Part shown: one piece after another, positions 25,146 to 38,870 of the stretch
Layout: each line of letters starts with the position of its first letter
How positions within the stretch are numbered: the first letter of the stretch is position 1
Assembly (NCBI RefSeq): GCF_001949145.1
Contig: NW_019091391.1
Location: forward strand, 217,596 to 277,595
Direction of reading: 5' to 3'
DNA from: Acanthaster planci
Taxonomy: Eukaryota > Echinodermata > Asteroidea > Valvatida > Acanthasteridae
Length of the DNA stretch: 60,000 nt
The notes under the pieces: generated by a model
Database searches by the model: none
Told to the model about the DNA's origin: nothing
The model's input: only the letters and a program-made list of their open reading frames with translations
Program-made: the position numbers and the translations under genes

Positions 25146-28011
25146 AACATTTTCTCATGATAAAAGTCTTTAATCCCACAGGAAAGTCCCAAGCAAGGAA
25201 TATTCTCATTTCATGATTCTTGAATAGGGTGGGCAGCTGAACATCCATTGCAGATTTAACAAGCAGTGGCATTCTGGTTTAATACCGACATACATGTCAA
25301 GATGAACCACACGTACACACCCCATTCAGATGTAAAAATAGCTGACAACAGTACAGGCACTGGGGGGAAAAAAGCGATGAAAGGTTTTCACTCACAATTC
25401 CACACACAAAAAAAGTCCAACACTGGAACGTGACTCTCCACACACGCTCACCCCTGACATTTGTCAGGAATGTAACTTCAACTTCTCTAAATCAACCCCC
25501 GCCCTGAACAGGAAAAAAACTTTTCATCTCCGCTCTGACAATTTGGGAGAAGCTTCCAAGATTGCCGACAATCTCACAGTTCAAACAAGGGTCTGGAACG
25601 GTTGAAAAATACCAGTACTACGGACTCAGATCTGGGAGAATCCAAAGAGGGAAACAGCCATGATGGTAAAAATCAGGGTAACTCAAGCCTTGCAAAAAGT
25701 ACAGAGTCTCAGTTTGTGGAGCTAAGCAGAAGTAACCAAGACAAATTTATGGGCTGAACAGAAGTCAGCCGAGACCCCGGGCACATGAGCTCATTTGCTT
25801 GGCAAAGTGATCTGTGCCATCCAGTTCCAGGAACTCAACCCAAGGAGAACAATGAACAGTTCTCCTGAGGTTCATGGACGGTGTACAATGCATATCTGGA
25901 AGTTGTCTTGGAGTTGGAATATGCGACGTGATCCTACAAAATGAGTCTTAAGGCCATATTTTTGCCAATTATATTTTTTCTCTTGAGTGGGATCACAAGG
26001 AGCCAACAGTTCTCTTTGTTGGAATGTATCACGCAGTCGGTCATCCTGAGAGGTGGGCAAAAAAAGGTTGGGGGTTCACCGGATTTCCACGGTGCAAGAT
26101 TCTTTTCAAGGCCTTGAATTCAGAAGTGGCTCTGATAACTTCAGACTCATTTTGTTAGGTTGGGTGACGTATGACCAAACCCAAACACAAGTCCAGCACT
26201 CCTTGACGTTCCCTCACCATAGGTAAGCAAACTTCGAGGTGCACCATTGACAGAATTATGGCTGCCATTTTTTCTCCCCAGGCAAATAAAAAGAGGGTAG
26301 GGAAATTATTGGAATTTCCAGGACAATCCGGGAGGGATTGATCTTGCCGGGAAGGCTGCTTGATAAACTGATACCTTGAGTCAATTGAAAGGATCCAGAT
26401 CCCATTACAGACAGATTTAAGCTGCTAAACGGTCTAGTGCCGACTGAGAAGGAAATGCTTGGAAATGTACCATACAGTCAAGGCAGAGTGAATTGTGCAT
26501 GTGATTGGTGAAGGTTTTGAGTGGTGAAAAGCAAAAGCAGTTCAAATGGTGGAACAAGAAGCCGAGTTGAGCACGGACGTGTGAGAGGCTCCACAACAAG
26601 AGTCAATATTTTTGCAAATCGTCACAGTGCTGACCAAGCACAACTTAAAGACTGTCCACTGACAGTGATGTTGACAGATCGCGTTCTCAGTAGAATCGCT
26701 AACAAATAAAAAACCCTGGTGAATGATTCCAGGTGTTCATCGGCTAGCAAAAATCCTTTGAGTACACTTTTTAATTTTAAAAGGGACAACTAAGTAGAAG
26801 TGTTCCACTTGGGCCTGTCCAGTACACAGACATATAACTTGGACAATAAAACAATGAAATTCTAATCTTTACAAGACTTTGTAGAGTATTTTTTTAATGA
26901 CATGAAGTGAATATGAGAAAATCAGTTGATCCCAGGAAAGTTGTAAGCCTGCCGTACTCTTCGATGGAAGTGAGAACACCCAAAACTAATGATCTCATCA
27001 TCAACTGCTACTGCAGTCTTGAAAACCTTTGTTAAACTGCCAAATGTATTTGAAAAATTATTTGAAAACTAAAAACAAACATCCTGGTACCTAGCAGGAC
27101 TTGAAATGCTCCTGGTTTTAACAGCAATCATGCCCTAAAACACCACTCTTTCCTAAATAAATTTGCTCAGTCTCGTGCTAATCTTCTGCGACCCCAAACA
27201 AAGTGAAGTGAAGTGAAGACAACTTGTTGAGAATTTATTTTCACCAGCCGGAAACTACCAGCATCAACTGTTTGTTTGGCCAGCAGATATCAGTGGTAAC
27301 AGTGTGGTTGTATTTGGTGTTTGGTTTACAATGGGACAAGGACACTGGCATGAGCTCTGCATGTCTGATAATAATCCTTCACTCTGCCTAAACTTTAAAA
27401 CAGCGTGAAAAAAAAATACGCCTGTTTCAACTTCATTGTTGGTTTGCTGTAGCTGAAACAGCTCGTTCTGTCCACTGTTGAAATTTGCAACAAAAGAATT
27501 AACGGTGCAAAGGGCTGGTTTGAACTTGGCTTGCTTTGTAAAGAGAATTCAAGAGTGTGAATTTTCTCTCTTCCATTCGTACAAAAGGCAACTTTTTCTT
27601 CAAAAAACCATTCCAGTTCAAAAGGCAAATTATCCAGTTGAGGAAAAATATTTCCATCAAATCACTGAATGAAACGTCAAAACAGTCTACCTAAAATCAC
27701 TCTCCTTCTGAAGTTTTGAGGCTACCCTTTTAAAATTGTTTCCAAAGAACTGGTACCGTGCTGTTTGATTGCAAAGAGCAAATACTCATCTTCAACAGTC
27801 CACTGGTCCCCTAATATTTACACATGTACCTCTTGTTTCTTTGAGGGTTCGTTGTTTACGATATTGACAACGGCCACCATGGACAAACAGCTTCCATGTA
27901 TGCTTTTGATGATGTAACCATACACAGTGTACATTTGTAAGTTGCTGGCACCTTGGAATCTTTCCTTGTCAGTCTTTTTTTAGTGCTTTGTAACAAATAT
28001 CTGTACGCATG

Positions 28012-28023
28012 GGTACATGTACC
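28012..28023. repeat. GGTACATGTACC palindrome
   Basis: A perfect 12-bp palindrome followed directly by GGTAC. It belongs to the dispersed ACATGT-type words that are over-abundant throughout this window. Such words can be microsatellite seeds or p53-like half sites, but nothing here shows function. Confidence 0.6.
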
Positions 28024-30187
28024 GGTACACGCACAAATGACTGGCCCAGCTCGCCTTGCAATGACCACCGATGAAGATCTTGTCAAAACACTATGTACAG
28101 TGAAGTAAAAAACTCCCCTAAGCTTGTTGGCAAACATGATAACAGTGAAAATTACAATCCAGGAATGTGAAGCTGAACACATGTCAACTCCTATGCACAT
28201 ATTCACACTGGGACAGTACCTGCCTTAAAATTATTAAAAAATAAACTATGCGCAGTGGATATCGTCCTACAAGAAACTGGAAGACAAATACCGTTACCCT
28301 GAAGGGAGGGGGGAGAAGGGAGAGGAGGTCATTATCTCCCCTGAGGTAGATTACTTTCCCAGGGGGCATGTCAGTAACCATGATCAAATAACTCTGAGAT
28401 TCCTGAAACAGAAACAGTAAAGAGATAATGTCCATGCTTGACATCACCTACACTGTACATGTACATGCAGTAGTGGTGGGGTTCCTGCTCTGTGACGCGC
28501 ATCCCGTAAACACAAACAGCGCTCCCGAGCTTGTTGTAACAGCATTCCTCCGCTCAGCTTTGCGCCCGGCCCCCCAATTCCACCCCCCCCCCCGCGTGGT
28601 TGGCATTCCCGGCCAATTTCCCCCGACCCAAAGTTTTGGCATGACAGGGATGCCACATGTCTGTCGCAGATGTGGTTAAGTGGGCAGCGTCATTCGAGGC
28701 CTACAGCCTGGCACAAGGACCACGCTTCAGTTTTTTGGGGGGTCTGTTTTAATAATCTTTTCCACAATGCTTATTTTTTCACAGAGGATGATTTTCATAG
28801 ACACCTTGAACATAATCGAACTCAAAGCCGAAGTTTAAACATATCCACGTGCAGTACGTGCTTTTTTTTATCACCGACACAACCTAAATCCTGTCCTCCA
28901 CATTAAGAGCTTCTTCGTTTCTTAAAGAATAATGAAATTGTAATTTCCAAATTCTGTCTCCAAAAACAAAGTCATAACTTTCCATTTTTAATTATCATTT
29001 CCTTGCCTCAAACAGACTCAAAATGATGCTGTGCTTCTTTGGAATAAATGCCAGCAGAATCAAGACCTTAATTTAAATATTAGTGGACAAGGACTTCATA
29101 TTAATCTGAATTTTCTTTTGAAGTAATGTAAGTAATTATAGTTTTCATGTTTCAACGGACGGGTGTAATTAAGCCCAATTGTTAAATTCCACCAAAATTT
29201 CTCAACATTTACATGTGTCTGAAATCTGTCCCTCATTTCCCACAAATCATCTCCAAATTTAATGCGGTGTTCTTCAAAAATTAAACTTTAATTGTATCCA
29301 AATTCTGTTAACCTCTTTCTAAAAATCCCAAACAATTAAGTCCTCACATACATGTATAACAGCCAACAACTGCCAGACGAGTTTGACTAATTTTTGCTAG
29401 GGTCAATTCCTGAGGTTGATAGAGTGGTCACTCTTGGCCCAGCTAACAGGGGTAATAACCATGTCAATGCCAACATTATCTGGACCATCCCTCTCAGTAT
29501 TGAACTATCTGGGTGCACTTACGGACAGGCATTTACATTTTAATTTCCACGCGAAAATTCCAGGCACTACCTTTGCATTTTTCCCTGGAGGTAGATCACT
29601 AGAGATCACAAGCGATCACAAGGTGTTAGTTGACACTGAATGCAATAAACGTGAGGACGTCGTTGGTGTGACAAAGCTGAATATCCTGAATAAATTCAGT
29701 GGATTCTAAAAGAGATTGTGAAAAAAAAAACCAACCAATAAAACCCCTTTTTTTCACCAAAGGAAACAGCACAAAATGAGTACGACTGGTGTTTCTGCAA
29801 ATATGCACAACGAGCCACTTGCTGGGCGCATCAACGAAACATATGTTTTCTTTCAACAAACGGCACCAACCCCACCCTCCCTAAACCATTTCAAGCCTGG
29901 GACGACTGGGATGAGCCGAAGGCCTCATACATCCCGCTCTGTGTACAAACCTGAGCGTGTAAAATGTCACGCGGGAGCCTTACATGCCAACTACGCCCAA
30001 TGATTGATGGCCTCATTTCACCAGCCACGGCAGCGATAGAAATTGAACTTAACTTCCCTTCCCCCCCCCGACAAGTTCATGTACATACATCCCGTACACA
30101 CGCTCAGATACACAACTTCACCGATTTGGCTAGGCGCGCTTCGGTAACAGCACGTACTGCAGTAATGGGGCAGGCCACAGCACATCA

Positions 30188-30234
30188 GTACATGCACATG
30201 TACACAAATGTACGTGGACATGTACATGTACGTG
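30188..30234. repeat. ACATGTAC-type cryptic simple repeat
   Basis: About 47 bp made of TACATG, CACATGTAC, TGTACGTG and ACATGTACATGTA words. It is the same cryptic palindromic repeat seen at 38040-38102, 44812-44824, 50321-50340 and 56438-56453. Confidence 0.7.
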
Positions 30235-32232
30235 CAGGGCAGCAGCAATCAGCGTACGTGCTGAGCACAAGAGGAATACGGAAGACTTAAAAAAACCATG
30301 CTGGTGCAAGGAAGACACGGGGGCCTTAAGTGGTTTAGGGCGGGGAGGGGGAGAATGAGACAATCTGTCTGGCCTTTGGACAGATCAACGACGGTGGAAC
30401 AAGAGTAAACATGAATATTGAAACTAATTAATCGATAAAAATGGTGACGGCTGTGTGCAGCGTTCTGTAGCTGGCTTGCTAAGTTTCATTTACGAACATG
30501 TAAATTAGTTAAAAAAAAAAAGACCTTCTTATGTGCATCATGCCTTCACTGATCAATACCGGTATTCTCCAAATGGGACCTGTGAAGCTCTATAAGCCAA
30601 GACACTGAATTCCGTTCAGATTGAATGATTCCACTTTAAAATCTAATTCTAAGAACTTGACGTGACATTGATGCCAGCATCAGATACACTGCTCACGTCC
30701 TCACTCTTTATATCATATTGATGATCCTGTCTGTAATGATGTCGCCAGGCACATGCATTACTGACAAAGGTTATCCATTACAGCCATTGGTCATCACTGC
30801 ATCAACAGCAATAAATTATGCAAATTTTATGCAACAGTAAGGTAATAACTTACTTTCTACTCTATTCAAATTGACAGTTGTAAATACAGACCGAATCCCG
30901 AATAATTAAACGCTCCCGCATAATATGCAGGGTCAGTAGGATAAAAATTAACATAACTGCTCTTACCTCCCCCCCACCCAAAAAAAAAAACTGCATTCAG
31001 AGTTGATTGATAAATATAAGGCCACTTTGCTGTCACACAATGCCAATTCTTGTGCAGCTTCATTATACTAGTGAGTTCCTGGTGATTCAAATGTGTCGAG
31101 AAGATCAAAATAACGACGGTGTACATGCACCGCATACCTGACATAAAAGAAGGGATGTACTTGTAGATATGGCTGCTAATGATGTTATCCGAATATTTTT
31201 TTGGGCCGACAGGCAAGACCCGGCCGCAGAATCAAACAGAAAGGACATGTTTAATAATTAATCACTTCTACCCATGAGCGATACAATTCCAGAGACCTAC
31301 TCTCACAAATTAACCCTACCAGCCAATCAGCCGTTACAGTATTGAGCATTTTGTGTCTCTACCGACGTAAATGCATGTGAGGGGGGGAGCTTTGGAAAAT
31401 ACGTCTCTACAACTATTATCATACGGCCTATCGGTGGATGTGTATGCAGGAAAAGAATGAGGCAGATTGACTGTGCGTTCGCATTAAATATCCGGGGACG
31501 ATGATGGGCTCTGTCCGTAATAATGAAGCCCTTGTGTGCTAATCGTATCTGGTTCTCCCAAGTACGTGTACATAAACAGTGTTAGCCTCGCGGTAGCCTT
31601 TTAACGACAACTGATTGTAATTCAAAGTGACGTTCAGCAGAAGACAGGGTGCCTAATAATGCACATCAATTTCTCCACTGTTTATTGAGATAATGTCTAC
31701 CTGCTGAGCACAATACAAGGGAACAACCCTGTTAAAGAAATGAATTGATTTGTAACACTGTGGTCACTTCTAATTTAATTTAGGTGGTTAAATTATGTTT
31801 TTCAGAAGGTATGCCCTTTTTTAAGCACTTATGTGGGTTTTTATTTTTGGGAGGGGTTGGGCTTTTTGTTTTCATCTCATCTGATTACTTGGAGGTTTAC
31901 TTTCTTGAGATAAAATTTGAATGAATAATTTCTAAATGCTTACTCTTGCAGGGTTGTTCATCACTGAAAAAATTTTACCTGTCTGAAATCTGTTCTGACA
32001 ATTTCTACATTTGCTTTTCTTTCCATTCACGGAGGAGGAAATCAGTGAGGGGGCACAGAAAAGCTGTACACATTATTTTCTTGAAAGATCTCCGTTCACG
32101 GCTTCCCCGGTTGCGGCTGTGTATTTGGGGCGTGATCCCTGGCTATATGGGGCTTCAGGTTTTATGGCTTCTGACTGCTGCCCACTGAACGGAGCTATTG
32201 ATAAAATGGCAAAAAACCACGAGTGTAGGGTT

Positions 32233-32309
32233 GGGTGGAGTAGCTCAGTCCACATATCGCTGGTACAGCATTCTGGAGATTACAGGTTCAAATACGACAC
32301 TGGTCAATT
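32233..32309 (+). repeat. tRNA-like (SINE head or tRNA pseudogene) fragment
   Basis: GGGTGGAGTAGCTCAGTC provides a box A-like TAGCTCAG, and GGTTCAAATAC, about 44 nt further on, is a box B. The spacing fits a tRNA-type internal promoter. The box A lacks the final GG, the acceptor strands do not pair and the T stem is poor, so it is not a functional tRNA. The most likely origin is the head of a tRNA-derived SINE. A clear poly-A tail or target duplication is not evident. Confidence 0.55.
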
Positions 32310-35300
32310 TCTTTGTTCGTCTGTCCCTTTTTAAATCCACCGTCCTTTTTAGACCTTGAAGGGAGGGTTGTTCGAGGGACTTGAAAGGAGAAAACAAGCC
32401 CCCCCCCCAAAAAAAAATATTAATGTGGTTTCCCCAGACAATCTTGAGATTACCATTTATTCTTCTTTTGTCTCGGTGGGAAACTCCAGACAGGGTCAAT
32501 GGCATAAAAAAAAAGATTTTTTTACTCTGTCTGAGCCAGGGTTGGTCAGAAATGAGAACCACGGAATTAGCTACAGATTCCCTGATCGAGAAACAAATTG
32601 ATTTGATAAACATGAACTAAGCATACAGTGTGTACATATCATGCCTCCATTCGTCCGCCGCACACGTCCTCGTGCACGGCTCAAACACCTGATTTCTTTT
32701 TCTAACTCCAACGATAAACATGAATATTGCAAATCCCCACATATGGTGTGGCCACGTTACGCTCGACTTCATTTGCAATTTTACAGAGTTGAGTTCCAGG
32801 TTTAACAAATACAGACTTCCCGCCATTATCTGATCTCAACTTCAAAATGATTGCAGAAATTCATTCACAGCTGTCTCAATATTCTGGTCCTGAATATGAA
32901 TAATGAGGATAAGTTTATGAATTTATGGACGGAAACGACTCTGGCATACTGATTTTCGTGGCAACGTCAACCACAACAATAAGTCAGGGATTGCGCGTAT
33001 TATCTCATTTATTATTGGCATTAGCATGTAGCATGAACGGATCTGTGATGTAAGGTAGGTGTTGTAAAATGTGGACTACTTCGCAGAAACATACATAAGG
33101 TGTGTGTCACAAAAATGACAATAATCAGTTTTAAATGGAAAGCTTTCGATGTAAACTTTCATTTGGTCTTTGGCAGAGCTCTAGTTCCACAGATATGACA
33201 TTCCTTCAGATTGATATTGTCTCTGGAGTTCAACTTAATCCAACTGAGAAAAGAAGCTTTGAAAATAGCTGAGTCAAAGACAGACTTAGGCATGGAATTA
33301 CCAGAAATCTTCCTAGTGCTCAACCGATATAATCCTGTGAAACATTTTTACTGATAAAACCTGCAACTTTAGCGATCACAGATGTTATATCTGACAAAAA
33401 AAAACCAACTTGAAATTCCACCAGAAATTTCACTATGTCAAATGTGAGCAGGTCACTGCACGGACAGGAACCACATAACTTATGCGTATCACCTTTTCTG
33501 GGAGTGGGTCCTCAAGCTTGTTGAAAAGGTTAGCTCATTAAATATTCAATCACACTGATACAAGACATTGAACTGTACATGGCACGCTACAACGCTACAA
33601 AGATCCTACCAAACAGCAGACAAAAGAAAAAGAATTCAAAACGAACTACACACAAAGCGCATCCAACCCAGAGATAATACATTCTGAAAGAAGTCCACTT
33701 TCAGCAGGCCTTTGAATATCAGGGGAGACTCTGTTTCCTTAATAAACTGGAAGTTGATTAAAACACAAAAGGCCATGAACTACATGGTTCATCTCTAGTT
33801 GCAAACGGGCTGTTCGACGGCCATCAAAGTTCTTCACCACTGGCTACTGACGACATTGCCAAGACATCAGTTTCCAATCAACTGGCTGGATAATAACTGG
33901 AATACCTTCTTTTGACAGGATCAAATCAAGGTTTTGAAACACACATAACTACACAAATTAAACAACATTTCTTACAGGTATATGGAATTCATTCTTAAAG
34001 CTGGCCTGTTCTTGGTCAGCATCTGGCAGCTGTTGCTTTGGCTAGTGTGTTGGTTCACTTTTAGCTCAAAGTTGTCTGTAAATGGCCACTAAAACCAAAC
34101 TGAGTAACCAGCTATGTGGTAATTCAGTGTCAATTAGCCCCAGCAGATTACAAATCAATGGCTAGTGCATAGATCGCAGTTGACTGCTCAATATTTAATC
34201 CAAAGTTCTGAAAAAAAAGACGTACAATGTAAAAAGTCAAGAACCTGTACTTGGTCAACATGGACGAGTGTATCTATACTTTAATTGTAAAACCACTTAA
34301 TCATTTCCATCTGAATTCTCAAAAAGAATTTTCTGAATTCTTTTAAGAACAATCTTTTTGGACACGAGTCTGAATTTTCATCAGCGTCAACGAAACCACC
34401 CTTTCCGTGGTCATGGAAATGAAGTCTGCCATGGTCTAAATATTTCACAGACGAAAGTTTCATTTCCTTTCAGCCTCAGAATGGAAATCACAATTCAAAA
34501 CCTTCACAGGAGAAGTTTTAAAAAAAAATCCTTTTCTCAATGACAACCTAATAAAAAAAAAAAACTAATAATAAATTTGCTAAGATAACATCCAAATGAA
34601 GATGCTTATCCTCATGCTACTGCCACTGATGCAGAGTTGACGTCAATGCTGTACTTCGGCTTCTAATTTGAGAGAGAGAAAGATAAAAAAAGACCAAGGC
34701 AGAAAGAAAGCCAATCAGGTACATGTAAATCAAGACCTTGCAGTAACGGCCATGCTGATTTGACTTCTAGATACGCACAATGACAACATCGGTGCTAGGG
34801 CTGAGCTCAAGATTAATTAAGCAGTTGCCGATTGGAGTGAGCCAAGTCTTCTTAATTTAGCCCCTTCACCATTCCTTATTCATGCCATCCTTTGATAATA
34901 CTCCAGCGCTGTTCTCCATCATGTTCGTATCGATAAGGAAAGAAATTTCAGGGTTGTCTTAGACAGGAAAGAAAAATTTAAAATTGGAAATCAGTTGTCT
35001 AGGTAAAAACCACACAGCCAGTCATGTACCTAATCCAGGTAGATGACTTGGTGGGACTCGAACCTGGGTCATGACTGCATGAACGAAGACAGTGAAAGAA
35101 CCGATCAGAAATCTGACTTGTCTCTCTAACCCAGTGGTTTTTTTTTCTTTTTGGAATTATACATGTTCTGAATGGGTGACCGACTTGGTCTATTGGCTCT
35201 TGACAGTAGCTTTACGAATACCATGCCGTATTCTTCCTCATCGTGACCAAAACATTACATCAAGCGTGCCATACTGAGGCTGCGACTACGCCTAGGGCTG

Positions 35301-38214
35301 CATGCACATGCATACAGGTCTAACTGGTTACAAATGTGGGCGCAGCAGGCTGATAAAGCCGTATCCAAATCTTGCATCTGGGGCTCGGTCTAGATCTTCA
35401 CTGGTTGCAAAGATTTGGGCATGCGACTGGTAAAAAAAGATGTAGCCAGCACCCCATGGAAACCCATTCTAATTACAGCCTGAGTCTTCTTTCCAGCAGC
35501 AGGAATAATTTTTGACCCTGAGGGCAAAATAAGAAGAAGTTCCTACAAAAACTCCCAAAGTCTATTATGAGCAGACTGCTGTGCAATTGAAAATGGACAA
35601 AGAAATAAGAACTGAAGAAAACAAATCTTCAATCCTATTAAAACAGGAAAAATTTACAAACTCAAGTTTGCATCTTTATTCTTATTATTCAACCAAAACT
35701 GGCTCTTTGCGCACCAATAATATTTGGCCTGCGAAAAGCCACTTTTTCAGGGCCTGGACAAACTTCACATTATCAAGTTTACCAGGCCCTGAAAATTTGT
35801 GTACATTTTTTCCCCTTGAGTTTCAGCAATGAAAGTTTCGTACAGGTACATGGAGCAAGCCATATTCTTTTTGAGATAGACTGAGCAGCAAGTTTATGAG
35901 GCTACAGCCAACTCAAATCTACCAGTGTGGGGACAGAAATACATGGACAGGTACCAGCAAGTTGTACTCACAATTTTGACTTGTACGGTATTCCCACACT
36001 TGTCTGGCACAAAATATGGCTTGCTAATGTATAGATATCACCCCTAAATTAGACTTGAGGTATACTGTGCAAACACGTACACGTACATGTAAACAGTCAG
36101 TCCCCTACCTTTTCAGTTGCGGGTTCAACAGACACAATGCGAGCAGGTATTGTCAGCATTTTCGAGCCTGTGGCAAGGTCGGTGCGTCAAATAATTAGTG
36201 ACAGCCAAGCTAATTGATAAGACCACTGCAGGTTCAAACCGACCTAAAGACCGGAAAATTGTGAGTCTGCAAAACAGCAAGAACGCATGCGCCGGCATTT
36301 GAGCTGCAATGACGCGGGATTGAGTCGCACTAGACTTCTTGTCACCCTCTTGGTTTGGAAGTCATTCAGAGTCAGTTTCCTCCGACTGTACATCACATTT
36401 CCTAAACGGGCCTGATTCAAGGAACCCACTTTCGGTTTCCATTTTCTCAATTGCAGATAAGCTACTATCATGCTTTCACCATCCTCAGCGCTTGAGCCTG
36501 CCCATGACTATTTTAAACATTCATTAAAACTTGTACAGAAAGCCTTCATTTGATGCGACATCAAGCTTCAGCAAGTCCACCCTTCCCCAGTTTTTAAGCG
36601 GAATTTCATCACGATGTAAAAAAACAAAATAATATAAAGATCCCTGTACACATACCCTGTACTTTCTTCACTGAGCTACTCAGCTCTGTTGGCCATCTCC
36701 CAATTTTTAACATCCTTCCCATGTTGTTTTATCTTTTCAAATCCTTCGTAGTGACCTTGGCCTTTGACATTAAAATCCATAGCATGGGCGTCATGAGAGG
36801 GGAAGGGATTCCCCTTGGGGAAAAAAAGGGAAAAATAAAAAGGAAAGAAAAAAAATAGGTAAACAGTGAAAGAAATTTTAAAAAAGATGAAAGGATGTAA
36901 AAATCACCAATATGCCTGAAAAAAAAAAAAACCTCACAATTGATCCCTTTCGCTGTTGATGGTTCATCAGTTTATACATGTAGCTAATGATGCATAACCC
37001 CTCCCCCTAAAAATTTCTTCCCCTCCCCCAAGTAAGTGATTTGCCCTTCCAAGTGGATCCACCCCCCCCCAAAAAAAATCTTGCCAACGCCTATGACCAA
37101 TAACACTCCAAGTCAAATTGAAACAAAAAACATCACTTTGCTTTGAATACAGCACAAACAGTCGTTGGGCAGGCTCCCTTTTTTTTAAAAATGATGGTAA
37201 CGTAGATGCAATCCCACGTACAATTCACTCTCACCTTTGCGCGAACCTCCCCAAAGGATCTCTCCTCTGCCAGGCTGATCGATTGATGGGGCACAATTAA
37301 TTGACAGGAGTTATATGTTCCCAGGGACGTGACAGGGTATTGACAATCAATCGGAAGGGATGATACCATAGTCACAACTGACAGCAACTGTCTGAACTGT
37401 CGACTGATAGGATGGTAACAGGTCAGGCTGGCCAGCAGCAGGGACACAGTCGGCCGAGGCGCACACGCATGGCTTGCGATGAGATCCTACTATGAATCAA
37501 TACAACGCTAATAACTGCCACAGGAAAGCCTGCATGTATCCAACTGCCACTTCAACATGGGCAATGATAACAGATTAGACCACATCTCAACAATACATCT
37601 TCCATAAGGATAAAAGTAAATCTGCAATGTCAACACTAAATCGATAACAAAGGATCAGGCCTACTGCGCAACTGGTTTCCATTAGTTACACTATATCTCT
37701 CCCTGCACTCTCTAATCAGAGCAAATAAAGGTAAAAGGTAAACAGGCCTGACTTGTCTTTGTGTAGCTACTTGAACAGTCACACTTTCACCAAATTCCTG
37801 GATTATACCCTCACCACTAGACAATAAATTCTAGTGGCCGGACTTTTGAATGTAATTCCTGGCATAAGTAACTTGTGACTGTGCAAACCACAAGATCCCT
37901 GTAACATTCACCAAATGTGCACCCCAGAGCTAGACAACTCATATGCACAAACCACATCTGCAAAATTTCATTTGGTGTCCTATCATATTCTGTCCCCTAG
38001 AGTTATCAGTGACCTTGCTCAAGGGATGTGCAGTATGCACATGTGTGCATGTACATGTACATATGTACAAGGTCAATACAGCCTTTGGTTACATGTACAT
38101 GTTAGTTCAAAGCACAAAATACATGTATGTTGAATCTCTTACAATCAACAGAAACGCAAATAGAAAGAGCGAGCAACAATCATACTAACAAATTTTGCTG
38201 AATTAAAATACCGT
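32310..38214. other. Non-coding upstream region, no gene recognised
   Basis: Contains a TAAT-rich block at 32830-33060 (candidate conserved element), AT-rich DNA at 33100-34600, a tRNA-like box B at 35051-35064 and a G/C-run-rich, TE-like stretch at 36780-37100 whose class I cannot name. No frame resembles a known protein. Confidence 0.6.
35051..35064 (-). repeat. Isolated RNA polymerase III box B-like motif
   Basis: On the minus strand GGTTCGAGTCCCAC matches box B and is followed by CAAGTCATCT. No box A at the right distance and no T-stem pairing were found, so this is a relic of a tRNA-derived element and not a tRNA gene. It shares GGTTCGAGTCCCACC with the element at 42140-42275. Confidence 0.45.
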
Positions 38215-38870
38215 TCATGGTACTTAGATTATAATGTACCTACTAGTACTATTGATACTAAATGGTACTTGGAGTATAATGTACCTACATGTACTCGTAC
38301 TATTGATACTAAANNNNNNNNNNNNNNNNNNNNNNNNNNNNNNNNNNNNNNNNNNNNNNNNNNNNNNNNNNNNNNNNNNNNNNNNNNNNNNNNNNNNNNN
38401 NNNNNNNNNNNNNNNNNNNNNNNNNNNNNNNNNNNNNNNNNNNNNNNNNNNNNNNNNNNNNNNNNNNNNNNNNNNNNNNNNNNNNNNNNNNNNNNNNNNN
38501 NNNNNNNNNNNNNNNNNNNNNNNNNNNNNNNNNNNNNNNNNNNNNNNNNNNNNNNNNNNNNNNNNNNNNNNNNNNNNNNNNNNNNNNNNNNNNNNNNNNN
38601 NNNNNNNNNNNNTATTGATACTAAATGGTACTTAGATTATAGAGAGTAAAACCGGTTCTTCTCAGAACCACACATACTCATAAAAGAGAATATTGTACAT
38701 GGTGTAACCGCAAAAATCTTTAACTAACTTAGATTATAATGTACATTGTACCTACTAGTGCTATTGGTACTAAATGGTACTTGGAGTATAATGTACTGGT
38801 ACCTGCAAGTACTACTGATACAAAATGGTAGAGTATAATGTACCTACTAGTACTACTGAGGCAAAATGAA
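38215..38870. repeat. 45-50-bp minisatellite interrupted by an assembly gap
   Basis: Units of the form TAATGTACCTACTAGTACTA then TTGATACTAAATGGTACTTG recur at about 38232, 38278, 38720, 38788 and 38835, with small indels. The 299-base gap sits between clear copies, so the missing sequence is almost certainly more of the array. The central 38641-38715 stretch is non-repeat. The two open frames spanning the gap are artefacts of the N run. Confidence 0.85.
38314..38612. other. Assembly gap (299 N)
   Basis: A run of 299 N with minisatellite units on both sides. The length is probably an estimate from read pairs, and the true array may be longer or shorter. Confidence 0.99.

Larger units (their letters stand above)
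25146..32232. other. Non-coding upstream region, no gene recognised
   Basis: Mixed AT- and GC-rich DNA. Notable contents are GGTACATGTACC palindromes near 28012, a GC- and CpG-richer patch at 28480-28680 with an 11-base C run, a TAATT-rich block at 28905-29340, ACATGTAC clusters near 30188-30234, and a block at 31480-31700 that resembles conserved regulatory sequence. No frame in it resembles a known protein. Confidence 0.6.

Noticed and set aside
36181-36245. GGTTCAAACC box B-like motif
   Set aside because: No matching box A or stem pairing, so it is insufficient for a tRNA or SINE call.
36780-37100. Possible transposon fragment with G/C runs
   Set aside because: The texture resembles repeats seen in invertebrate genomes, but there are no terminal repeats, coding remnant or second copy in the window to support a call.
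38234-38649. Long plus-strand frames of 126-133 codons
   Set aside because: Most of their length is the 299-N gap.
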